Of a stretch of DNA of 12,527 bases, positions 1 through 6,923 are shown piece after piece; within the stretch, counting starts at the first letter, position 1; each line of letters starts with the position of its first letter. Origin of the DNA: Candidatus Halarchaeoplasma halalkaliphilum. GTDB lineage: Archaea > Thermoplasmatota > Thermoplasmata > Halarchaeoplasmatales > Halarchaeoplasmataceae. The notes under the pieces are model-generated. The model was given only the letters and a program-made list of their open reading frames with translations, did not search any database and was not told where the DNA came from. The stretch is taken from positions 1 to 12,527 of the forward strand of contig SLLU01000040.1 in NCBI GenBank assembly GCA_007133925.1, in the 5' to 3' direction. Made by a program: the position numbers and the translations under genes.

Positions 1-86
1 CCCTTGGATTTATAACGAGCTATGACGTGTTCGTCAAGGACCGAATCGGTGTGTTCCTTTGGGTAGTCTTTTTTTCCCACACTCAT
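1..86 (-). CDS. SBDS-family ribosome maturation protein, N-terminal fragment
   Basis: The gene runs off the left edge of the window; only 28 full codons are present. The visible peptide begins M-S-V-G-K-K-D-Y and contains LDEHVIARYKSKG, which matches the start of the archaeal SBDS family, where a D-x-V-I-A-R-hydrophobic-x-S-x-G segment leads into the first domain. SBDS (Sdo1) helps release the anti-association factor aIF6 from the large ribosomal subunit. The gene starts 4 bases after the psmA stop, and psmA-SBDS is a well-known archaeal gene pair at the head of the exosome gene cluster, so co-transcription with psmA is likely. Start choice: ATG at 86-84 gives the longest product, but the archaeal Shine-Dalgarno core GGTGA at 90-86 overlaps that ATG. 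It is well spaced (5 nt) for the in-frame GTG at 80-78, which may be the real start. The identification rests on a short fragment plus strong context. Confidence 0.82.
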   Translation of the reverse strand, partial: MSVGKKDYPKEHTDSVLDEHVIARYKSK

Positions 87-90
87 CACC

Positions 91-804
91 TTATTCGAGG
101 TCCGATAAATACTCTTTTATCTTGTCCTCCCCTATCTTCCTGAAATCTTCTGTTGTGGTTATCACAACAATCTCAAGAGAGGATGGATCCAGATCGCCTT
201 CGGAGGCCCTCTTGAGCCCCTTCAGAGCCAGTACTATTCCCTCGTCAAGGGTCATGTCTTCACGGTATTCCTCGTCGAATACTTCCTGGACCTCTTCCCT
301 ATCCATGCCTATGCTCCCGGCTTTGTATGCCTGGAAAGCTCCGCTGGGGTCGGTCTCGTACAGGTGCGGCCCGTCTTCGTCCACACCCGCGATCAAGAGG
401 GCGGTGCCGAAGGGTCTCACGCCCCCGTATTGAGTATAGGTCTGTTTGTAATCGCATATGCGTTTGACAAGAGTCGATATATCTATCCTTTCATCGTAGG
501 ATACCCTGTTGACCTGGGCAACCACCCTGGCATAATCCACAAGAACCCTGGCATCACCCACCAGGCCCGATGTGGCAAGGCTTATCTTCTTATCTATGTG
601 GAATATCTTCTCTATTGAATCTGGCTCTACTAATTTACTTGATATGATCTTGCTGACCACTAGGGCCACACCGTCTTTGGTCTTTATACCTATGGTGGTG
701 GTTCCCCTCTTGACGGCTTCCCTGGCATATTCTACCTGGAATAGTCTACCGTCCGGGGAGAAGACGGTTATTCCCCTGTCATATCCCATCTGTCCTGGCT
801 GCAT
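91..804 (-). CDS. psmA: Proteasome subunit alpha (20S core particle)
   Basis: The 237-residue product is the usual length for an archaeal proteasome alpha subunit. Alpha subunits form the two outer heptameric rings of the 20S core, gate substrate entry and dock the PAN or Cdc48-type ATPase; they are not catalytic. The N-terminal gate signature is clear: GYDRGITVFSPDGR at residues 7-20, then LFQVEYAREAVKRG (21-34). Lys66, in SIEKI (63-67), lies where the Thermoplasma acidophilum alpha subunit has the lysine that binds HbYX C-termini of activators. SGLVGDARVLVDYAR (79-93) and YTQYGGVRPFG (about 122-132) are further family blocks, and DPSG follows. The start at 804 is supported by a GGTGA Shine-Dalgarno at 815-811, six bases upstream, and by the exact family N-terminus MQPGQMGYDR. 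No beta subunit is encoded in this window. The partial SBDS gene follows directly. Confidence 0.97.
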   Translation of the reverse strand: MQPGQMGYDRGITVFSPDGRLFQVEYAREAVKRGTTTIGIKTKDGVALVVSKIISSKLVEPDSIEKIFHIDKKISLATSGLVGDARVLVDYARVVAQVNRVSYDERIDISTLVKRICDYKQTYTQYGGVRPFGTALLIAGVDEDGPHLYETDPSGAFQAYKAGSIGMDREEVQEVFDEEYREDMTLDEGIVLALKGLKRASEGDLDPSSLEIVVITTTEDFRKIGEDKIKEYLSDLE

Positions 805-810
805 TCGTTT

Positions 811-846
811 TCACCTACGAGTCAAATAAACATGATAGTTATAAAG
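811..846 (-). promoter_or_regulatory. psmA promoter: TATA box and Shine-Dalgarno
   Basis: On the minus strand CTTTATAA (846-839) is a good archaeal TATA box. Transcription would start about 25 bases downstream, near 817, giving a leader of about 12 nt that contains the GGTGA Shine-Dalgarno at 815-811. The elements are visible in the sequence; the start site is inferred. Confidence 0.55.
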
Positions 847-1039
847 CTTGCCCCAAAGAAGAATATGATATGAAGACCGGAAAAAAAATGAGAGAATCCC
901 TGCCACCCAAAAAGGGAGGGAGGGTGATTATCGTAACACTTGTACGTATGTACATATATGCAAAGTGTATCTTAAACCTTTCGGTAGATTCCCGCAAAAA
1001 GGGATAATTGTTTAATCAAAAACCGCATACATATCAAAG
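847..1039. promoter_or_regulatory. Divergent psmA/hyuA intergenic region with inverted repeats
   Basis: No gene is seen here. Four elements stand out. (a) An imperfect stem-loop at 896-928 has arms CCCTGCCACCC and GGGAGGGAGGG around an AAAAA loop. (b) The inverted repeat TGTAC-GTAT-GTACA lies at 941-954. It abuts CATATATG (953-960), the best TATA-like box for hyuA, which would give a leader of roughly 60 nt. (c) A second imperfect hairpin at 989-1007 has arms ATTCCC and GGGATAAT. (d) The 10-mer CAAAAAGGGA occurs at 908-917 and again at 995-1004. An alternative TATA-like stretch, GTTTAATC (1010-1017), lies about 27 bases before the hyuA ATG and would make hyuA leaderless. Which promoter is used cannot be decided from the sequence. 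Confidence 0.35.
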
Positions 1040-2926
1040 ATGATAGTCGCCATGGATGTGGGCGGTACCTTCACAGACATTCTTGTGTTGGACGGGGGAT
1101 TGAGGCGTTTCAAGATACCTTCCACCCCGGAAGACCCCGCCGAGGCAGTCATCCGTGGTTTCCCCCAGGGTGCGGACACCTTCATCCACGGAACCACTGT
1201 GGCCACCAATGCATTTTTGGAGGGAAAGGGTGTGAGGACTGCATTCATAACCAACCAAAATTTTGAGGACATACTGTTCATCGGGAGACAGGTTAGACCG
1301 AAACTGTACGATCTCCACATAGATAAGCAGGAGCCACCCCTGCTTACTGAGGATTGTTACGGTATCCCCGGGCGAATGGATTCAAACGGGGACGTGATAT
1401 GCGATATGAATACCCAAAGGATCCGGGAGGTGGCGTTATCTCTGAAAAAGAAGAGATGTTCCGCAGCGGTGTGCTTTCTCCATTCGTACAAAAACAGCGA
1501 TCACGAGGAGGTGGTCGGACGCATACTGGACTCCCACGGCATTTCCCATTCCCTCTCCCACAGGGTATCCAACGAGTTCAGGGAATACGAGAGGGGTATC
1601 ACCACACTCTTGGATGCATATATCGGCCCTGTGGTAAGAAATTATTTCAAACGGATCCGGGATCGCACTGGGATAGACCCATTGGTCATGAAATCAAGTG
1701 GAGACCTGGAACTATCGTCCAGGATCAACCCCATAGATACGTTCTATTCAGGTCCTGCGGGCGGAGCGGCAGGTGGTGAATACATCTCCAAGATACTGGG
1801 TGTTGGAAACTTGATAACACTGGATATGGGAGGTACCAGCGCGGATATGGCCACCGTACTGAAGGGAAAGATGGGGTGGAAGGACCAGGCCCTTGTGGGT
1901 GCTTTTCCTGTCCAGTCCAGGATGGCAGACATAGTCACGGTGGGTGCCGGCGGAGGAAGTATTGCATGGGTGGATCAGGGGAACATGCTCAGGGTGGGTC
2001 CCAAGAGCGCAGGTGCCTCCCCGGGTCCCGCATGTTACGGTCACAGTGGCATCGAACCAACATTGACGGACGCCCTCCTTTTAGCCGGCTACATAGACCA
2101 GGATTACTTCCTGGGTGGGGAGATGAAACTTCACAGGAAAAGAGCGGAGAAGGCTTTGAGGGTACTCAGCAACACCCTTGGTTTACCCATGGATGAAACC
2201 ATCATGGGTGTGATCCGTGTGGCGAACTCCACCATGGCCAGGTGCATGAAGAGCATAACCGTGGAAAGGGGTCTGATGCCGGATCGGTTCAGCATACTCG
2301 CCTTCGGAGGTGCGGGTCCAATCCACGCCCCTTATCTGGCAGAGGAGCTGGGCATCGAACGGGTTTACGTGCCTCCCATGCCCGGTGTGTTTTCCGCCTT
2401 TGGCATGCTCACGGGGGACATCGTACGGGAGAAAGTAAGAACGGTGCTCATCTCCGTGGAAGAAAAAGAAGCCCTGGCAAATGTGATCAAGGAACTATCC
2501 CGAGGGCAGGAGGGCAAGAGAACGGTCTATTTGGGTGCCAGATACCACGGGCAGAGTCACCATCTGAACATCCCTCTATCCGAGGATATGGAAACGGATT
2601 TCCACGACGCTCACAGGGCATTATATGGTTACTCACACCCCGACGAGGTTATAGAGATAGTCAACGTACGTGTTCAACACCGATTGAAAAGAACAACTCC
2701 CGTGATAGATTTACAGGATGAGCCCGGAGAACATCCTCCTGAGAGGATATGTATTTTCCCTGAAGGAGAGATGGAATCCATGGTTTACTACAGGAAACAT
2801 CTGCTCTCCGGGGAGGAGGGCAAGGGACCTGCGGTGATCGAGGATATGGATTCCACCATACTTGTACCTCCTGGTTGGGGATTCAGGGTGGCGAGGAAAA
2901 GCATACTGGAGTTGGTGCGGACATGA
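1040..2926 (+). CDS. hyuA: Hydantoinase/5-oxoprolinase family, subunit A (HyuA-like)
   Basis: This 628-residue protein belongs to the HyuA family, the ATP-binding half of N-methylhydantoinase, 5-oxoprolinase and, more distantly, acetone carboxylase. These enzymes phosphorylate an amide or ketone substrate. The ASKHA-type ATPase fold is marked by MDVGGTFTD (5-13, phosphate loop 1), HGTTVATNAFLEGKG (50-64), YSGPAGGAAGG (236-246), LDMGGTSADMA (261-271, phosphate loop 2), GAGGGSIAWVD (302-312), GPKSAGASPGPACYG (320-334) and AFGGAGPIHA (421-430). Together these cover the Hydant_A_N and Hydantoinase_A regions. The length is slightly short for the family (often 650-700) but no block is missing. The start is the first ATG; it places the phosphate loop at the usual distance from the N-terminus, and there is no good Shine-Dalgarno, so the message may be leaderless. 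The stop overlaps the hyuB start (ATGA). The actual substrate (5-oxoproline, a hydantoin or another lactam) is not determined. Confidence 0.93.
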   Translation: MIVAMDVGGTFTDILVLDGGLRRFKIPSTPEDPAEAVIRGFPQGADTFIHGTTVATNAFLEGKGVRTAFITNQNFEDILFIGRQVRPKLYDLHIDKQEPPLLTEDCYGIPGRMDSNGDVICDMNTQRIREVALSLKKKRCSAAVCFLHSYKNSDHEEVVGRILDSHGISHSLSHRVSNEFREYERGITTLLDAYIGPVVRNYFKRIRDRTGIDPLVMKSSGDLELSSRINPIDTFYSGPAGGAAGGEYISKILGVGNLITLDMGGTSADMATVLKGKMGWKDQALVGAFPVQSRMADIVTVGAGGGSIAWVDQGNMLRVGPKSAGASPGPACYGHSGIEPTLTDALLLAGYIDQDYFLGGEMKLHRKRAEKALRVLSNTLGLPMDETIMGVIRVANSTMARCMKSITVERGLMPDRFSILAFGGAGPIHAPYLAEELGIERVYVPPMPGVFSAFGMLTGDIVREKVRTVLISVEEKEALANVIKELSRGQEGKRTVYLGARYHGQSHHLNIPLSEDMETDFHDAHRALYGYSHPDEVIEIVNVRVQHRLKRTTPVIDLQDEPGEHPPERICIFPEGEMESMVYYRKHLLSGEEGKGPAVIEDMDSTILVPPGWGFRVARKSILELVRT

Positions 2927-4455
2927 ACCCGGTTCTTTTCGAGGTGATGCGCCATTCAGTGGAAGGTATCCCGGAACGCATGGGGGTCGCCCTGCAAAGG
3001 AGTGCATTTTCGGCCAACATAAAGGAAAGGAAGGACGAATCGTGTGCACTTTTTTGCTCCCGGGCACGAATGATAGCCCAGGCCGAACACATACCGGTGC
3101 ATCTCGGTGCCATGCCCAGCGCCCTTGAACAGGTTATTTCCTCCTGCACTTTGGGGCCTGAAGATCAGATTATGTTGAACGACCCTTACAAGGGTGGAAC
3201 ACATCTTCCTGATATCACCGTGGTGAGCCCGGTGTTCATTGACAAAGAGCTCATGGGTTACGTGGTGAACAGAGCCCATCATGCAGATGTGGGAGGGTCC
3301 ACCCCGGGGTCCATGCCCGGCGATAGTGAATATCTCCAGGATGAGGGTGTGGTTATCCCTCCGGTACATATAGTCCGGGGTGGAAAGATACGTGAAGAAG
3401 CCTTAGAATATTTTTCAGATACCAGGAATCCCAGGGAACGGAGGGGGGACCTCATGGCCCAGATAGGGGCGAATAAGATGGGTGCCCGGGAACTCAATGA
3501 ACTCATTGGCAGGGTGGGTGTGGATACCTATCTCGATTATGCGGAAACCTCCCTTGGCTACTCGGAGACAAGGACGCGAAAAGCCATAGCACTACTCCCC
3601 AGGGGTACATTCCATGTTTCGTCGGCCATGGGTCGGGAGGAAGAAGTTATCCTCTGCCTGAAACTCACTATCGGCGACCATGAAATGTTATTCGATTTCA
3701 ACGGGACCTCAGAGCAGGTGAGGGGTAACATAAACGCTCCTTTACCTGTCTCCCTTTCGGCGGTGTATTATGTTGTGAGATGTTTGATATCCGAGGATAT
3801 ACCCATGAACGAAGGAGTTTACCGCCCTGTAAAGGTTTCCGTACCCGAAGGCTCAGTCCTGAATCCCTGGTATCCTGCAGCGGTGTCCGCAGGGAACGTT
3901 GAAACCTCCCAGAGAGTGGTGGAATTGATACTGGATGCATTCCGGATTGCGATGCCAGGAAAGATACCCGCCCAGGGTCAGAGCACCATGAACAACCTGA
4001 TACTGGGGAACCGGAACTTTACATACTACGAGACCATCGGCGGCGGAGCGGGTGCCTCGTCCCTGGGGCCCGGTGCCAGTGGTGTGCATGTTCACATGAC
4101 CAATACCATGAACACTCCTGTTGAATCCATAGAGCATGAGTATCCCCTCAGGGTTATTTGCTACAAATTGAGGAAAGATTCCGGCGGTGAAGGATATTTC
4201 AGAGGAGGAGATGGAATAGTGCGGGAGATCGAGTTGCTTGAGGGTTCTCACCTCTCCATTCAATCGGAGAGAAGGATCAGCGGTCCCAGGGGCTCGAACC
4301 ACGGAGGTGACGGCTCTCCCGGCTCGAATTTACTCATGGTCGAAGGTAAAGAGATCGAATTGGAGGGCTATGTGAACATGCCTGTGAAAAAAAATTGGAG
4401 AGTAAGGGTGGAGACACCCGGTGGGGGAGGTTGGGGTGCCATGGGAAATGTTTAA
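2923..4455 (+). CDS. hyuB: Hydantoinase/5-oxoprolinase family, subunit B (HyuB-like)
   Basis: This 510-residue protein is the partner of HyuA, with the usual HyuB length; acetone carboxylase alpha subunits are much longer (about 770), which argues against that activity. Family blocks seen: LQRSAFSANIKERKDESCALF (24-44), NDPYKGGTHLPD (86-97), NRAHHADVGG (116-125), then QSTMNNLILG, YYETIGGGAGAS and YPLRVICYKLRKDSGGEG. The H-L-P-D pair (His94, Asp97) and His119/His120 have about the spacing of the metal ligands I recall from acetone carboxylase, so a metal site is plausible. The start is set at the ATG at 2923 rather than an in-frame ATG at 2875 inside hyuA, because MNPVLFEVMRHSVEGI is the family N-terminus and the ATGA overlap with hyuA indicates translational coupling. 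The gene ends with tandem TAA TAA. HyuA and HyuB are expected to form one complex in the cytoplasm. Confidence 0.93.
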   Translation: MNPVLFEVMRHSVEGIPERMGVALQRSAFSANIKERKDESCALFCSRARMIAQAEHIPVHLGAMPSALEQVISSCTLGPEDQIMLNDPYKGGTHLPDITVVSPVFIDKELMGYVVNRAHHADVGGSTPGSMPGDSEYLQDEGVVIPPVHIVRGGKIREEALEYFSDTRNPRERRGDLMAQIGANKMGARELNELIGRVGVDTYLDYAETSLGYSETRTRKAIALLPRGTFHVSSAMGREEEVILCLKLTIGDHEMLFDFNGTSEQVRGNINAPLPVSLSAVYYVVRCLISEDIPMNEGVYRPVKVSVPEGSVLNPWYPAAVSAGNVETSQRVVELILDAFRIAMPGKIPAQGQSTMNNLILGNRNFTYYETIGGGAGASSLGPGASGVHVHMTNTMNTPVESIEHEYPLRVICYKLRKDSGGEGYFRGGDGIVREIELLEGSHLSIQSERRISGPRGSNHGGDGSPGSNLLMVEGKEIELEGYVNMPVKKNWRVRVETPGGGGWGAMGNV

Positions 4456-4464
4456 TAAACCTTG

Positions 4465-4471
4465 TTTTTTT
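4465..4471 (+). terminator. T-run after hyuB
   Basis: Seven consecutive T lie 10 bases after the hyuB stop, with no strong preceding hairpin. Archaeal termination often uses T-runs alone, so this may end the hyuAB transcript and separate it from the downstream synthase gene. The rest of the 95-bp gap holds an imperfect inverted repeat (AAGGAGGTA with TACTACCTTT, about 4484-4506) and the Shine-Dalgarno of the next gene. Confidence 0.35.
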
Positions 4472-4550
4472 ATGGGAACGCCGAAGGAGGTATGGTTACT
4501 ACCTTTGGAAGCGATAGATTCAAAACAAGATCACAAAGGAGAGAACCCCT

Positions 4551-5732
4551 ATGAAAGAGAAAATGGAATTTCTAAAAAGAGAATACGAGCGGATGAAAGC
4601 GGACGGCCTGACCTGGACCATAAGGTGTCTTGACGGTCCCTCAACAGCCCATGTGATAGTGGATGGCAAAGAATGTATCATGCTTGCCTCCAACAACTAT
4701 CTTGACCTGGCCAACCATCCCAAATTGCGAGAGGCAACCATCGAGGCCATAAAGAAATATGGTGCGGGAGCCGGTTCCGACTGGTCCATATCAGGTACCA
4801 TGGATATCCACAAGCAACTGTGGGACAAGATAGCCGAGTTCAAGGGCACCGAAGCGGGGATGACCTATCAAACAGGTTATGCGGTCAACGCGGGTCTCAT
4901 ACCCCAGCTCGTGGGCAAGGAGGATATCCTCATATCCGACGAGTTGAATCACGGAAGCATAATAGACGGTGTCAGGCTCTCCAAGGCCGACAAGATGGTA
5001 TATGCCCACTCGGACATGGGTGAGCTGGAGAATTGTTTGAAGCAGGCCGATGAAAAGGGCTATCGCAGGGCCATAGTGATAACCGACGGTGTGTTCAGCA
5101 TGGACGGTGACATCGCCAAGATGGATAAGGTCGTGGAGCTGGCGGAAGAATACGGTGCCATGACCTATGTTGACGACTCCCATGGTGAAGGGCTACTCGG
5201 GGATGGTCACGGTATCGCCAAGGAATTCGACCTGGGCAACCGCATAGACTTCGAGATGGGTACCTTCTCCAAGGCATTGGGTGGTTTCGGAGGCATGCTG
5301 GCCGGCAGCGAATGGCTCATCAAATACGCCTACAACACATCACGAACCTGGCTTCTGAGTGCGGCTTTCCCACCCCATGTTGCAGCCACCAACATCGCGG
5401 CCCTTGAACTCATAGACGAGGAGAACCACAGGGTCAAAAAGATATGGGAGCTCACAGATTACTTCAAAAAGGAGATCGAGAGCATAGGCTACGATACCGG
5501 TAACAGCCAGACCCCCATAATCCCTGCCATGATCGGTGACAGTAACAAAGCCCAGCAACTGGCCAACAGGCTGTATGATGAAGGCATCTTCGCCCTGGCC
5601 ATAGTGTTCCCCATGGTGGCGAGAGGTAAGGCACGTATAAGGAATCAGATGAACGCCGGTATGAGCAAGGATGACCTGGATGTAATTCTGAATGCCTACG
5701 AGAAACTGGGTAAGGAACTGGACCTTATCTGA
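4551..5732 (+). CDS. kbl: Alpha-oxoamine synthase, glycine C-acetyltransferase (KBL)-like
   Basis: This 393-residue, fold-type I PLP enzyme belongs to the alpha-oxoamine synthase family. KBL cleaves 2-amino-3-oxobutyrate with CoA to glycine and acetyl-CoA, the second step of threonine breakdown via threonine dehydrogenase. Family blocks: ASNNYLDLANHPKLR (46-60), DELNHGSIIDGVRLSKA (130-146), TDGVFSMDGDIAKM (178-191), YVDDSHGEG (206-214) with Asp208 and His211 for PLP contact, GTFSKALGG (237-245) with Lys241 as the Schiff-base lysine, and a C-terminal ARIRNQMNAG (361-370). Its length fits KBL (E. coli 398). The start has a Shine-Dalgarno AAAGGAG at 4535-4541, nine bases upstream. The substrate-pocket segment SDWSISGT (76-83) differs from the E. 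coli KBL counterpart (SVRFICGT), so another acyl-CoA or amino acid substrate, such as that of BioF-type synthases, cannot be excluded. No threonine dehydrogenase is present in the window. It probably forms its own transcription unit. Confidence 0.82.
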   Translation: MKEKMEFLKREYERMKADGLTWTIRCLDGPSTAHVIVDGKECIMLASNNYLDLANHPKLREATIEAIKKYGAGAGSDWSISGTMDIHKQLWDKIAEFKGTEAGMTYQTGYAVNAGLIPQLVGKEDILISDELNHGSIIDGVRLSKADKMVYAHSDMGELENCLKQADEKGYRRAIVITDGVFSMDGDIAKMDKVVELAEEYGAMTYVDDSHGEGLLGDGHGIAKEFDLGNRIDFEMGTFSKALGGFGGMLAGSEWLIKYAYNTSRTWLLSAAFPPHVAATNIAALELIDEENHRVKKIWELTDYFKKEIESIGYDTGNSQTPIIPAMIGDSNKAQQLANRLYDEGIFALAIVFPMVARGKARIRNQMNAGMSKDDLDVILNAYEKLGKELDLI

Positions 5733-5747
5733 TCAAAACCCCTTCTC

Positions 5748-6074
5748 TCATTTTTTTATTTTTTGCCTCATCATCCATTCCCATGAATCGTCGATGTCTT
5801 TCAATCTGATACTTATGGTATGAGGCTTGTTTTTAAAGTACCCCGATACGTGAAGGTGCTTGTGATCCGAAGTGAGAGATGTGATGGATGACAGTGAGAA
5901 CTCCGCAGCCCTTATTCGCAACAGCCTGTCCTTTACGTAGAATCTTTTATTGGTCAGGTATATCAACGCCCATATCCCGTTCATGGTCATGGGAGTTTTT
6001 ATCCAGAGGAATGCTTTATCCTGAAGGGTCACACTTTCATCATCATCCATCCACTTTTCTATCATATTTTTCAT
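5748..6074 (-). CDS. Small PH-like (bPH/GRAM-type) domain protein, hypothetical
   Basis: This 108-residue soluble protein has no signal peptide and no convincing membrane helix. The pattern IWALIYLTNKRFYVKDRLLRI (34-54), then SLSSITSLTS (60-69), then HLHVSGYFKNKPHTISIRLKDIDDSWEWM (73-101), resembles bacterial-type PH or GRAM domains. In those, a strand carrying L-T-N-K-R is followed by short beta strands and a terminal helix. The fold assignment is a pattern match, and no ligand or function is known. The ATG at 6074 overlaps the methyltransferase stop (ATGA), so it is translationally coupled to the methyltransferase and is the last gene of the glutaredoxin-FDR-methyltransferase cluster. The 3' end meets the convergent KBL-like gene with a 15-bp gap. 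Confidence 0.75.
   Translation of the reverse strand: MKNMIEKWMDDDESVTLQDKAFLWIKTPMTMNGIWALIYLTNKRFYVKDRLLRIRAAEFSLSSITSLTSDHKHLHVSGYFKNKPHTISIRLKDIDDSWEWMMRQKIKK
5751..5764 (+). terminator. T-rich terminator after the KBL-like gene
   Basis: Thirteen T in 14 positions, starting 18 bases after the stop and preceded by a C/T-rich stretch, make a good archaeal T-tract terminator for plus-strand transcription. It overlaps the last codons (poly-Lys region) of the convergent minus-strand PH-like gene. Confidence 0.55.
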
Positions 6075-6922
6075 CCCTTTCTTGCGACTATCCCTATGGA
6101 TCCGGAACCTTTTTCGTAGGCATTCCCCATGAGATCCGTGTAAAAATCCTCAACGATGAAACCATGCTTTCTCAGCAGGTTCGTGATGCGGGTCAGGGTG
6201 AAGTATCGATGCCATATCCTGTAAAGGGCTGCATCCCCTTCCTGGTCCATGATGATATACTGTTCCAGTTTCACATCTTCATCTCCGTAGTAATATCGCT
6301 GATACAATTCCAGGTGCGTTCCGGGGTGCCAGAAACCACCGTTCCCGTGCGCTTTCCAGTGGGACGTCTCCGTTCCCGCGTCCTCATGGGCGGGTGTGAG
6401 CACATCGAAGACGAAATACCCGCCTCTGTTCAGCAGACCGTGTATTTTCCTCAACATATTTTCACGATCTCTATCTGACAGCACATCAAAATCATAGTAT
6501 ATCATAAGAGCGGCATCGTAAGAGTCATCAAAATCCAGGGTTAGATAATCTCCCAGTATGTATCGCGACGAGTCGTTGGCCTTGGCGTGATTTATGGACC
6601 TTTCGGAAAAATCCACCCCCGTCATATCGACTCCCATGGAGGACAGTTCCTTGCAGTATAATCCGGGGCCGCATCCCAGGTCTATGACCCTAGAGTTTTC
6701 ATCCAGGTCCAATCGTTCCGTCAGCCATCGGCAGGATTCCTTTATCACATGGCTATTTCTACTCGCCATGTCCTCTTCCGGATCCAGGTGTGATTCAAGC
6801 AATCCTATGGATATATGCTCGTCCGTCCAGAATTCCCTGTTCCCCCTCTCGAAGATCTCGGGACGTGAACTCAACCGTCGAAGAAGGTCAAGGTCCAGTT
6901 TGTCATCCCGCAGTAATTTCAA
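6071..6922 (-). CDS. Class I SAM-dependent methyltransferase, substrate unknown
   Basis: This is a Rossmann-type methyltransferase. With the TTG start chosen here it is 283 residues; the SAM-binding motif I VIDLGCGPG is at about 79-87, and TGVDFSERSI (101-110) ends in the acidic/post-I region. An N-terminal block FWTDEHISIGLLESHLDP (31-48) precedes it and resembles a family found in methanogens and clostridia (memory-based). Later, GGYFVFDVLTP corresponds to the core strand after motif III. The reading frame is open for another 55 codons upstream to an ATG at 7087, but that stretch lies inside the FDR gene and has no family features, so it is rejected. The TTG at 6922-6920 lies one base after the FDR stop and has a GGGG run upstream; no in-frame ATG or GTG fits. 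Position in the redox cluster suggests a linked role, but nothing in the sequence gives the substrate. Confidence 0.85.
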   Translation of the reverse strand: MKLLRDDKLDLDLLRRLSSRPEIFERGNREFWTDEHISIGLLESHLDPEEDMASRNSHVIKESCRWLTERLDLDENSRVIDLGCGPGLYCKELSSMGVDMTGVDFSERSINHAKANDSSRYILGDYLTLDFDDSYDAALMIYYDFDVLSDRDRENMLRKIHGLLNRGGYFVFDVLTPAHEDAGTETSHWKAHGNGGFWHPGTHLELYQRYYYGDEDVKLEQYIIMDQEGDAALYRIWHRYFTLTRITNLLRKHGFIVEDFYTDLMGNAYEKGSGSIGIVARKG

Positions 6923-6923
6923 T

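Noticed and set aside
59..829. Plus-strand open frames across psmA
   Set aside because: These are antisense shadows of a strongly conserved proteasome gene.
914..924. G-quadruplex in the psmA/hyuA gap
   Set aside because: Only three G3 tracts are present; four would be needed for a standard intramolecular quadruplex.
2875..2922. Upstream in-frame ATG for hyuB
   Set aside because: The extra 16 residues are a shadow of the end of hyuA; the ATGA overlap at 2923 gives the family N-terminus.
1040..4455. Acetone carboxylase assignment for the hyuAB pair
   Set aside because: HyuB at 510 residues is far shorter than acetone carboxylase alpha subunits, and no gamma subunit gene follows.
4421..4633. 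Plus-strand 70-codon frame bridging hyuB and the KBL-like gene
   Set aside because: It overlaps both real genes in another frame, resembles no family and lacks a suitable start signal.
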